Origin: Scolanthus callimorphus
Taxonomy: Eukaryota; Cnidaria; Anthozoa; Actiniaria; Edwardsiidae
Reading direction: 5' to 3'
DNA length: 64,000 bases
NCBI GenBank assembly: GCA_033964015.1
Contig: CM066922.1
Location: 22,926,507-22,990,506 of the forward strand
Both the position numbers and the translations under genes were made by a program. Under the pieces are notes generated by a model. The model ran no database searches, was not told the origin of the DNA, and saw nothing but the letters and a program-made list of their open reading frames with translations. Positions 31,575-41,162 of this stretch are shown here, piece by piece (the first letter of the stretch is position 1; each line of letters opens with the position of its first letter).

Positions 31575-31721
31575 ATAGCGCTATTCACTGTTTATCAACA
31601 TTGCCATTCTAATGCTAATGTGCCAACCGTAGATTGAATAGCACCCTTTGTTCTGTGAACCAATCGATCTCTGGTTGGCACATTAATATCAATGGATGAC
31701 GTCAGCGTGAACAGCGCTATT
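31575..31721. mobile_element. Small MITE, RPL24 intron 4
   Basis: ATAGCGCTATTCACTG at the left and CGTGAACAGCGCTAT at the right. Arms continue with AATGTGCCAACC against GGTTGGCACATT. Confidence 0.7.
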
Positions 31722-31737
31722 GTTTTCCTGTTATACC

Positions 31738-31976
31738 GGTTACTGCAATTTTCATGATTCTGCGTTTTGGCGTCCGTCAATCAAACCTTATAAGACAGGC
31801 GCATGGCTATTCCTAAGTTTCGTTTGCATTTTAAGGTGGGAAATTTGTTTTTAAAAGAGCCTAGCCAAGGCCTCTGTGAAATCACCCAGAGCGATTCACT
31901 CATTTGATTGACAGAAGCCAAACCGTAGTTTGTTACTTGGTGTAGAGTTTGCAAAATTATGAAAATTGCAGTAACA
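31738..31976. mobile_element. Small MITE, RPL24 intron 4
   Basis: GGTTACTGCAATTTTCATGA at the left pairs with TATGAAAATTGCAGTAAC at the right. TGATTGAC and GTCAATCA lie subterminally on the two arms. Interior otherwise AT-rich. Confidence 0.7.
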
Positions 31977-32717
31977 TACCTAGCACAAAGAAATTCTAAG
32001 GACAAGTTTTTGAGCTACATGTATCATCATTAAAAGCCCCAAAATGAGGTACCAAAGAGCCTCAAATTATCACAGCCTGTGTGCACATTTTTGCACTTTC
32101 TGCAATGTAAATAATCAATTATTCTGTAATCTACACTGAGTTAGCTTGCCATTTATTCAAAAGGAATGCTATTTAAACTTGTTGGGGGTCCTACTACAGA
32201 AATCACTCAACTGTTCGCACCCAGGAAGAAACAATTGATCGTTTTTCAAATTCAGTCGATCGAAATGATCACATGACTTGATTAAAATGATCACATGACT
32301 TGCATTTCTTTTGTTTGTTGCTGAAGAAGGACCGAAATAAAGGTCCGAAACGTTGGCACATTTTGCTTTTCTGTTTTGGTTTTTCCTTCTCTAACATTTT
32401 GTTTGATGCTAGAAATGTACAGAAACATGGCCATTTCAATCGATCAAAAAAGAGTGAGTTCACTGAATTTGAAATAACGATCAAATTGTTTTTCCCGGCG
32501 TGCTAACTAACAGTTTAGTTGGTAGTATAAAAGCACTTTGGCTGGAGACTGAAAATTGTTGAGTTATGAATTTATAAATTGCTGATTCAAGCATGAGAGT
32601 GAAAGGTTTATCCCTTTTACACCAGAACCTCCTGTTTAACCCGAAAAATCTGGGAGTTATGTTCCTAACAAATACTCCATACGATTCCTGAGAGAGATGG
32701 CTTTCCCAGACCTTGCT

Positions 32718-32791
32718 TGTTTCTGTGATGAGCTATTTTTACCTACATTGTTTGAGTGAATCTCTGATAACATTTGATGCTCTGAGAAACA
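32718..32791 (+). ncRNA. Intronic C/D-box snoRNA, copy 2 (28S guide)
   Basis: Intron 4 of RPL24, paralogue of the intron 3 copy. Box C GTGATGA (32725-32731), guide TTACCTACATTGT, D'-like TTGA (32752-32755), box D CTGA (32782-32785), TTTC/GAAA terminal stem, outer CAGAC and GTCTG also kept. Differences from copy 1 fall mainly in spacers, while boxes, guide and stem are identical. That is the pattern of a retained functional duplicate. It would be released from the debranched intron during RPL24 splicing. Confidence 0.82.
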
Positions 32792-32941
32792 GGAGAACTA
32801 GTCTGCTATTCAAGTTTACAATCATTCTTGTGGGTTGTAGCATTGAAAATTATAGCACTCAAATTAGCCTGAGTATCAGGCTTCTGAACGTACGAATCCT
32901 GTAGCATTTCTAACCCAACACTGTTTTGATTAACCTTGCAG

Positions 32942-33028
32942 CAACAACAACAAGTTCTGAGACAGAAGCAACAGAAGACTACCAAACATGTTCAGTCCAA
33001 ACAGCCACGTGTAGGAGGAAAACGATAA
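32942..33028 (+). CDS. RPL24: RPL24 exon 5 and stop
   Basis: Acceptor CCTTGCAG ending 32941. It encodes QQQQVLRQKQQKTTKHVQSK then QPRVGGKR and TAA (33026-33028). The terminal PRVGGKR is the conserved animal eL24 C-terminus. A four-Gln start and Gln-rich stretch is local. AATAAA at 33047-33052 is the likely polyadenylation signal, giving a 3' UTR of only about 40-60 nt. Confidence 0.94.
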   Translation, partial: QQQQVLRQKQQKTTKHVQSKQPRVGGKR

Positions 33029-33046
33029 CTGTCTTATTAAAATGTG

Positions 33047-33052
33047 AATAAA
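33047..33052 (+). terminator. RPL24 polyadenylation signal
   Basis: Canonical AATAAA 19 nt after the RPL24 stop codon, followed by TGTCTGCC and a T/G-rich stretch. Short 3' UTRs are normal for ribosomal protein genes. Confidence 0.75.
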
Positions 33053-33096
33053 TGTCTGCCATGCAAGCAAGTTTAGTGTTTTTGTTTCTTTCTAGT

Positions 33097-33351
33097 CTAC
33101 TACCATTTTCGTTCAACCCTGAAGCCTGACCATTTTTTCGCGTAGGTTTACGTTTCAAACGTGCACGTTTTTGTCGAGAAGTTGTCGCGTTTCTCGCTCG
33201 CTGATTGGCTGTTGTTTTTACATATTTTTTCAGCCAATCGGAGTGCGAGAAACGCGACTACACTGTACTTCTCGGCAAAACGTGCACGTTTGAAACGTAA
33301 ACATACGCGAAGAAATCTTCAAGGTTCATGGTTGAACGCAAATGGTAGTAG
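33097..33351. repeat. Fold-back element just downstream of RPL24
   Basis: CTACTACCATTTTCGTTCAA at 33097 and its complement ending 33351 begin arms of about 120 bp that stay paired through ACGTTTCAAACGTGCACGTT and GCGAGAAACGCGAC to a short AT-rich loop. Read-through of RPL24 would make a long RNA hairpin. It starts 45 bp after the AATAAA. Confidence 0.85.
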
Positions 33352-34089
33352 TACGCAAGCTTCTGGTAAAGGTAAAATAGCAAAAAGAAAAGACACTTGA
33401 TTTACGCCCGTAGGAGGTTTTATTACTGGTTGTGGCTTTCAGCCAATAATAGAGCAGTATCCATCTCATTGATATGCACTTTCGTCTCCTCACAATAAAA
33501 CCGCCTTGGGTGAGCAGACAGGAACGGATCATGGGTAAGGGAGAAATGACAAAGTTAGGGATAAGGGAGATCGTGCAGAGAAGGGAACATACCAGCTGCT
33601 TATGTTGGCTGTAAAACGTTTTAATTCTCGGGGTCAGGGAGGGGAGAAATACAAGAGGGAAGAGTCTGAGGTCTGTTCCTTTTCTCTCTGGTACGCTGGA
33701 TCATTGAGTATGTCGAGTCCCCTTAATCATCGAAAGTGCTGTCGTTTTTATGGTAAATCCGCACGGGCTGTCTGTGGTGTCAAAACGTGTCTCAGGCCCA
33801 TCGGCGGGGGGCAAAAACAAAATGGCTACCAAGAGAACGATGTTTCTCGAGTTGCAAGTTTTGGTAAATTTTCATTCTAAACTTGAATAATAGCTGTATT
33901 CAAACTAGAGACGAGTTTCCCGTCTGAGACGAGTTTCTCGCCTTGAATATAAATGAAAATGAGTATTTTTTTCTAATTGATCCGTCTTTAAGATATCAGC
34001 TGCTTGTACGTGCTTGTAGAGCGAAGGCATAGGTCAACATTCTTCTGGAAAATGTCCCTGTTGAGTTTCTATAGACCAACGGATTGTCG

Positions 34090-34145
34090 CTGATGTTATA
34101 CAATACAATACAATATCTTTATTCACATTTCACGGCTTTTTTCAA
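34090..34145 (-). mobile_element. LINE 3' tail remnant
   Basis: Minus strand reads GAATAAAGATATTG then TATTG repeats, the polyadenylation-like end plus pentamer tail typical of LINE 3' termini. No coding part was found upstream on the minus strand, so only the tail is claimed. Confidence 0.45.
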
Positions 34146-35007
34146 AAAAAAATTCAGGGTCAATTTTCAGGTTAGAAAGAGATTTAATTCAGTATATATT
34201 ATTCGCGCGCCAGCGGATGCTCCATAGTTAAGAGAGTAACGTATGTTTAACAAATGTCCTCTGATTTTCCGTGGTATGTCCTCTTATATACCACGGAATG
34301 ACGTAAAAGAGTGGTCAAAATGTTGTGGACTCACGAGGCGCAGCCGTTTAAAATCAACATGCAGAACAAAGGGAAAGGGAAAATCCGGGTGTTCGTAGGC
34401 TCTCAGGTTCTCGCAAAGGACTATTCGAGTATTGTACTATACTAGTAAGTACCCGTGAAAAGTTGAATGACGAAAATTATCGGATTGTCTGCCGTTGTGG
34501 AATGAACAGTTATACCGCTACGTTTAGAGAGATGTGCTCAAACAATTTGTAACTACGCCTGTTTACTTTAAAGTATTAAAGTATTTGTTAGATAGGTGGC
34601 ATACCGTGTGAAATATTCGCACCATAGTATACGATGGGAAAGGTATTTTACATTAGATCTTTGAAAACAATGTTCCTGTGAATGGAAATGAGGCAAATGC
34701 CACACAATAACCCCCTAAATACTCCTAACAAAGGTGTTGAGGCATTGGTTTCACTGTGGTTTTGGCGCGAAAAGATTGCGCGTGTGTCGGTCGAGCGAGA
34801 TGGTCGTATTTTCGGTCAAGAAAGAAAAAGGCTGAGCTGTACCACTCGAACTTCAACAACTATTGGTTTAAGATGTAAATAACTGCTTATAATTGATTAT
34901 ATCAAGAGAAGTCCCTCGTCTGGTGAATAGGAAGCGCCAGAAAGGTAAACTAAAACTTTTTAGATTCTTGCTGTTAGCTTAAACAATCTAAGCTTATCAG
35001 TGAAACT

Positions 35008-36905
35008 CGCTTGAATTAGACCTTAGCTCAAGTAAAACCTTTTCCAACAAAAACATGCACACTGCCTGGAGAGATTTCCTTCCGTTCGGGTTTGTGAACT
35101 TCGTTTTTTCGGCTCGAACATCTCCGTTTTTAGTATAGATTTCGAAAATTTCATACATTTCCTCCTTCCGGTCGGGTTTGGGAGCTTCGGTTTAGGACTG
35201 TTGTTTGTGAACTGAAGGCCCATTTACACGACAGGGAATTTTTGGCACGGCTCGAATAAAAAGTGGCACGGGTACCAAATTTAATGGCACGGCTCGAGTA
35301 TATTTGCGCTGTGTAAATGGCTTTGCCGTACTAAATTTTGTCAGAGCCCGACCGAAATTCATCCGAGCCGGGACTACGTGGCGAGGTAGTCCAAGAACCA
35401 TTTTTATCCGAGCCGTGCCAAAAAATTCTGTCGTGTAAATGGGGCTGAGTGTTTGTTTGTTTATAAATGGCGCGCCGGGGCTTTGTGCAACGCGTCAAAA
35501 CCTTTGAATGGGATATATTGTTCACTCTAAACTTTTTGGAAAAACGACTTTTGCCTGAACATTACTGTGTTATTTGTGAGAGAATCGCGTAGGTTGGACG
35601 TATTTGTTGTTTTCGGCTGCGAGAAATTGTTCATTTTTTGGTTTCTGTGGAAGACGGCGATTTTTCGAACTCGATCTTCTCGCTTACGAAAACGCTTGAA
35701 TTGGATCTTCCGTCCACTTTGTCCTTTTCGAATAAAATGTATCATATAACACAGTTCCCCAAGTATGCAAGAAAATGGCGTGGTTTCGAAGTTCCGTGGT
35801 GCAGCAAGTTTTTCCAGGCTGCTGGGCTAACAATTTGACCTTGGACCCCCCCAACATCACGTATTATATATAAGACTAGCTGATGCCCGTGAAAAATTCA
35901 CGGAGTGGGAAATGTATTTTACTTTAAGTGTTCTCTATCTAAAAAAAAAAACAGGAAAAAAAATCATAATGGCCATAGGGGTGGGGGATAAAATGTTTGA
36001 TTTACATTACTATAACCTCCCATCAGCATGAGTACCCCGTCCCACCATACCGAAATATTAATGAAGTGAGCCCAAAAGGTTTATTATTTTTTTTTTTTTG
36101 CACTTGTCTTGTGTTCCTGATTTTGGTGCGACAAAATCACACGCGTGAGCCTTTCAAATCGGTCAAAGAACCCGCGAAAATTGAAAACGCAATTTAAGCC
36201 TATTATACATAAAACCCATTTGACTTCAGAATTGTTTGAATGTTTATCATATGTCAGTGAGGGGAGAGAAGAAACAGGTCAAGTAAATGTTCTCAGATTT
36301 TTTTAGTTTATTATCTTTTTCGGCTTTGTCGTTCGCTTAAAAAATCGCTTGAATTAAAACTTAGCCTAAAGTGAAAATCTTTCCCAACAAAAACACGCCC
36401 ACTGGAGAGATTTCCTCCTTCTCTTCGGGATTGTGTCCTTCGTTTTGCGATACAACCGTCAGGATTTATACTTAGGGAATGTTATTCATGAGGCTTTGCT
36501 TTTGTAAATGTGTCATTTCGACTTAGCATGGCTTCTAGCGCGTGCTCCGAGGGAAGCAAGGTAGTGTGTACGTTTGTTGAAACTTGAATGAAAATTTTTC
36601 TCAGCTCAAATCTTTCAAGTTAGAATTATCCCTGCACATTCCTGTATGTAATCTGTAAGAGAACCATTTAGGTTTCAACGTCTTTGGTGCTTTCGGCTGC
36701 GCGAACCGAGTTCTTTTTTAGTTTCTGTGGGAGAATTCAACATGGCGGCGATGGCGGCTTTGTCCTCGCTTAAGAAATCGCTTGAATTAGAACTTAGCCC
36801 GAGGTGAATCTTTTCCAACAAAAACACGCCCATGGTCCAGATTTCCACCTTCCCTTCGGGTTTGCGAACTTCTTTTGGCGGCACAGCTTCAGGGCTGAGC
36901 GGAGC
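35008..36905. repeat. Four partial copies of one segment
   Basis: CGCTTGAATTAGA(A/C)CTTAGC and the following TTCCAACAAAAACA(C/T)GC and TTCGGGTTTG occur at about 35008, 36346 and 36779. A fourth partial copy (35585-35720) carries the upstream part TTTCGGCTGCG..TTTCTGTGG, also at 36680-36735. On the minus strand the shared part reads FLLEKxxLxLxSNSSxF in each copy, but with frame breaks elsewhere. Segmental duplication of an unidentified sequence. Confidence 0.6.
35217..35446. mobile_element. MITE with CCATTTACACGACAG ends
   Basis: GGCCCATTTACACGACAG at the left and CTGTCGTGTAAATGGGGCT at the right. The arms also share TTTTTGGCACGGCTCG and its complement. Confidence 0.8.
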
Positions 36906-37336
36906 GAGTGTCGACACGATTTTCCTTACGGTATTAATATATAGATATTAAAGCATCAGCACACTTCTCTGCACGATATTAAATCTACTGAGGCAGAATT
37001 GCATAACCATATGCACCTCCAACTGAGATGAAAAGGAGACTCATCTGGTAACTTTGCTACAGCAGACCCGTAACCAGAAAAAAAAATCGTGGCCGAGGTA
37101 GAGTAAGCCATAGACTCTTTCTTATATTTGGAATTGCGAAACAGTATGCCTAACAATGTCAAAATTTGTTCCGAGGCGAGTCCTCGCTCACCTTTTGCCA
37201 ACGTAACGGGGCTTGCACAGTTAGACGTAGAGGATTGGACGTTTTCGGTGGCACACGGCCAGTGGGCAGTGGCAGTACCAGCAGTACTTTAATATGATTA
37301 ACACTAAAACAGTCGTATCGTGAAGAGTGAGATCCT

Positions 37337-37530
37337 TGGTATTTATAGACACGCCGTAGGAAGGTCAATTGACACCACATGAAAGAAATGCAGGAATTTG
37401 GAGAACGTCGCGCATGCGCATCAATTAAAGTTCCTGATCTTTACATAAGAGCTGTGTTGGGCGGAAACAGGTCAGTACCTCTACAGAAGTGACTGCTTGT
37501 GCACACAGCCCAGCCTTTTTGATTTTCAAA
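37337..37530 (+). promoter_or_regulatory. Duplicated 5'-region cassette, copy 1
   Basis: Shares TAGACACGC, AGGTCAATTGACACCACATG, AAAGAA.TGCAGG, CGCATGC, GCTG.GTTGG and AG.TAC.CCTCTACAG with 49812-50012, in the same order and orientation. It ends with TTCAAAG/GTGAGC, a plausible donor. It looks like a promoter plus non-coding first exon; no coding exon was assigned. Confidence 0.5.
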
Positions 37531-38003
37531 GGTGAGCACTTTTTTAGCACTCTTTGTTCTGATGATTCTGCTAATGCAGAAACATATAAGTGAGTCGAAA
37601 CGCGTAACAAACATACATTACTTTACTGCCAAGCTGCGGAATATTCGCAGAATAAACAATTGCCAGATTTTGAAAATAATGTTGTTGCAAGACTTAAAGA
37701 TGTGAAATGTTAGTATATTATCACTTACCACTGTTGCTCTACTTTATTTCAGCGAAAAATGTAATATTATGAAGAGAAAACCTACTTGGGTTAGCAGTCG
37801 AGAGTTCATTATTGACCAAATATGGTCATAAATTAATTTCGGAATAATCCACAGCTTGGTTTGCCGTTACATGTTTCAACTAAGTATATGTTATATAGTA
37901 TCATCGAAAACCAATTTCAAGGGGTACTAATTACAACTCGTTTAAAAACGGTAGAAAACCCTCATGAAACTCCGTCAGATGTCCTTGAAGACCTCAAATA
38001 TTA

Positions 38004-38364
38004 AAGGGACATGGTCACCTAGAAAACACTAAAATAATTATTGCCACAAAATACAAGAGTCAGTTTAAAGAAAGAAGTACGGAAAATTTATTGGATTACG
38101 ATGAAGGATTGCTGAGATATGGGCGAATTAAGATGGCAAAATTTATTATGTTTGAAAAAAGATTGAGGTAAACCGATTTCAAAAGAGTCGGCTTTCTTCA
38201 TGTAAGCTGTATAATTACAATCCGCGAATATCTTTGCAATCCTACATCGAAATGACTTCAAATTTTTACCATGTCAAGTTGAAAGCATTCTTTACAAATT
38301 TGACTCTTGTTATTTTCATTATTTGTGATATAATAATTTGATGTTTTCGGTGACCATGTCCCTT
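38004..38364. mobile_element. MITE with AAGGGACATGGTCACC ends, TA flanks
   Basis: The left end AAGGGACATGGTCACC and right end GGTGACCATGTCCCTT are exact complements, with TA at 38002-38003 and 38365-38366. The interior is AT-rich and non-coding. A LINE fragment begins 22 bp further right. Confidence 0.85.
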
Positions 38365-38386
38365 TATGAGGGATGAGGGGCGTATT

Positions 38387-39308
38387 TGTGGGACCCTCAA
38401 CCCTGCTACCTAGGACTCCTCATTGATGACCATCTTAACTGGAAATACCATATTGACCACATTGCTACAAAAATTAGTAAGACAGTAGGAATAATCGCAC
38501 GACTCCGGCACTATGTCCCCTATAATATCTTAATAAACCTTTATCGCTCGTTACTAGTAATTGCACCATACTTGTCTTATGGTATTGTTGCTTGGGGCCG
38601 CGCCGCAAAATTGCACATAAACAAACTTCTCATACTTCAAAAACGTGCCTTAAGATTAATGCATTTTTCGGATAAACAACAGCAAGCTATTCCTTTTTTT
38701 CTTGAATCTAATTTTCTTCCAATACAAATGATCTATTTTGAAAAAACGGCTACCATGATGCATGATGTTTCTAACAAAGTTGCGCCGGTTCTGATACAGA
38801 AGCTTTTTACTCAAAACAGAAGATGTGCATAATTACAGTACAAGGGCGGCCTGCAGTGGAAATTTTTATGTCAAATCGTCAAGACTTGAGATCCAGAAAC
38901 TTCATTTTCACGGTCTGGATCCTGTATTTATAATAGTTTACCAGTAAGCTTGAGAAATGAGAATAAAACGAATTTTAAACAACAATTAAGAAAAATTTGT
39001 TAGAAACTGAAAACGATTATATTGGTGTGGATAAAATGGTCTCGAGGATGCCCAAACTTTCATTCGCTTAATAACATCTTTTTAAATTCATCTTACTTAT
39101 TATTTTCTTTCCCCTATTTCTACCTTTTCGATTTTTCCCTTTTATGTATAAACAAGTGATGCAGCTCTAATGAAAATATTAATAATAATCTGTTTTGTAA
39201 ATCTAATGCCATCCGCCTCGACTAGTTTTTCTATTTGCGGATGGCGTTACCTTATTTCCCTACTCTATTTATTTGCAAAATAAACTTCTTGTTGTTGTCT
39301 TGTTGTTG
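38387..39308 (+). mobile_element. 5'-truncated LINE, RT C-terminal part
   Basis: The coding remnant runs from TYLGLLIDDHLNWKYHIDHI through LYRSLLVIAPYLSYGIVAWG and LLILQKRALRLMHF to IYFEKTATMMHD. It then changes frame near 38818 into VHNYSTRAACSGNFYVKSSR and again near 38905 into NSLPVSLRNENKTNFKQQLR. These are the thumb and C-terminal motifs of animal non-LTR RTs. The end is an AATAAACTTCTTG stretch and TTG triplets (39280-39308), a microsatellite-type tail. Confidence 0.85.
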
Positions 39309-39721
39309 CTACGGTTCAAAAAACTAAGCAAACGTGAATGGCAAGCGTGCGGATACTTGCTTGTCACGATGTTTAAGCTCTTTTGGCCCATCAGCAACTT
39401 ACGAAGACTTCGGAAACTTGTACAGTGCCTGCTCTCATGTGTTATCTCATGACACAGGAGTGTTGAATTACGGTTTAGCATCAACAACGAACTCATGAAG
39501 CTGCAAAGAACGTTAACGACGTTGATTGACTTGATTGCGACGTGCGAGCGTATGGGGCAAGACAAAATTGAAAAGAGGGCCAAACATCGAAAATCTCATG
39601 TACTTTCAGGCTTTTCTCCGACCCTAGAATCCAATGCGCAGACTAGTTTTTGTCAGTTAAAAAAACTGCAATTTCGAATTTCAGAATTTTCCAGTGGCGC
39701 ACACTAATTTGAGGCAGAGCC

Positions 39722-39837
39722 ATGCAGCCCAAGATGTTAGTCGTGTGTATGGTTATAGTGTCACTACTGAGTTTGGCGGTCATATCGGAGGCGCTGGGGC
39801 AATCTGCTGGTGGCAACGGCAAGCCAAAACAAGGCAT
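39722..39837 (+). CDS. Signal-peptide first exon of an unknown secreted protein
   Basis: The ATG at 39722 encodes MQPKMLVVCMVIVSLLSLAV then ISEALGQSAGGNGKPKQG, a clear hydrophobic signal peptide with likely cleavage after EALG or nearby, and a short Gly/Lys-rich start. The sequence at 39838 (GTAAAC) can serve as a donor, leaving two bases over; otherwise the frame stops three codons later. The LINE begins within about 100 bp, so the rest of the gene, if present, would lie beyond it. No downstream exon was identified. Layout resembles the exon at 57494. Confidence 0.45.
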
Positions 39838-39949
39838 GTAAACGTGACGTACAATACAATTGGCAGATCGAATTGGCAAGTAGGCTTCAAGACTCGACCT
39901 GAGCAGACGTGTTTCTCCTGCTCATCAAAATTTTCTCATACTGACTGCA

Positions 39950-41153
39950 ATGGCAAGCTTTCTTACTTTTAACTCTTCTAAAAATCAACTTAAGTGGTCC
40001 GGAACTAAAAACGAGCTTCTGAAGTTCTTAGGAGAACAGTTGAATCTAGAAGAAGATAACTTTATCGTGAACGATAATGGCACGTGCGTGGTTTTTAAAA
40101 CCAGTAACATCACCTTCAATTTCTATTTGAAAGCAAAAACGTTGCAGATTCAAGGGAAGGAAACAGACGAAATCAAAAATAGCTTTATGATTCTTGCCAA
40201 AGCTAACGTCAACGAAGCCAACGACATTGATGCAAGCGCCTTCGAAGAAGAAGCGGCTCCATCTTCCGACATTGAAGTTCTTTCAACCACTGTTGGGCCT
40301 TCTACTTCATCCTTTGTCGAGCACTTCAATGCCGAAATCTCATTTTAAAAAGTGAAATCAATGCCTTGAAGAATGGCCAGTTTGCTCAATCCACCTCTTC
40401 AGGAGAAGTCGCAAAACTCACCCAAGAAAATGAAGCTTTAAGACGTGAATTGATTTCGCAAAAAAATATCTGCAAATCGTTGACCGAGGAAAGGGACTCC
40501 TTGATATGCACCGTTAAAATCCTATCACGGGACCTGTACAAATCTCCCCCTCCAGCCTCGGCTACGCCAGCGCCAGCTAAACCGGCAAATTCAAACGCTG
40601 CCAATCGTCTATCTACTTTGCCTCCTCCGTCAGAACATCAACCCGACACTCCACTCGAACCTAAAGAAACTACGGTTATCATTGGCGATTCAATTCTGCA
40701 GCATACGCAAGGTTACCAACTAGGAAAGGATGTTGGCTCCCGGGTGGTCGTACGTTCATTTAGCGGTGCTTCTACGAAGCATATGAAATCATATCTACAA
40801 CCGACAGTTGAAGACTCCCCTACTCGCATTGTCCTACATGTTGGAACTAATGACCTTCGTGACAAAACCCGAGTCAAGTTGCTGACGCTATCCAAGATTT
40901 GGGCAAGATTATTGAGTCCTCGTGTAATTCTGAGATCGTAATTTCTGAGCTCGTCACCCGAAAAGATCACTTCAAGGACGCTGTGAAAACTACAAACGAC
41001 TTGATCAAGAAGCTCTGTAATCAACACAAGTGGAAGCTGGTAAAACACAACAACATAAATGACAAACATTTAAACAGGCGAGGGCTTCACTTAACTAAAC
41101 AAGGTAATGAGCTCCTTCATAAGAACTTTGTTAATTTCTTATCTAACGTATAG
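39950..41153 (+). pseudogene. LINE ORF1: coiled-coil plus SGNH esterase, two frameshifts
   Basis: Starts MASFLTFNSSKNQLKWSGTK. After a one-base loss in TTTTAAAAA (about 40342) it continues LKSEINALKNG and a heptad-like helix (LTQENEALRRELISQ), a Pro-rich linker, then the SGNH core TVIIGDSILQHTQG (GDS, nucleophile Ser), RIVLHVGTNDLRDKT (GTND). After a second loss in the ACCC run (about 40868) come DAIQDLGKIIESS and HLNRRGLHLTKQGNELLHKN (His/Asp block). The esterase is proposed to help RNP or membrane interaction in CR1-type elements. Nine bases separate its stop from ORF2. Confidence 0.88.
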
Positions 41154-41162
41154 GTCAAACCA

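Noticed and set aside
35876..35925. Hammerhead ribozyme around GCTGATGCCCGTGAAAAATT
   Set aside because: CTGATG is followed by a hairpin but the GAAA is not in the right place and no helix III exists.
36675..36917. Kinase-like exon on the minus strand
   Set aside because: The motif resemblance is weak, no catalytic residues are visible, and the segment belongs to a locally repeated sequence with frame breaks.
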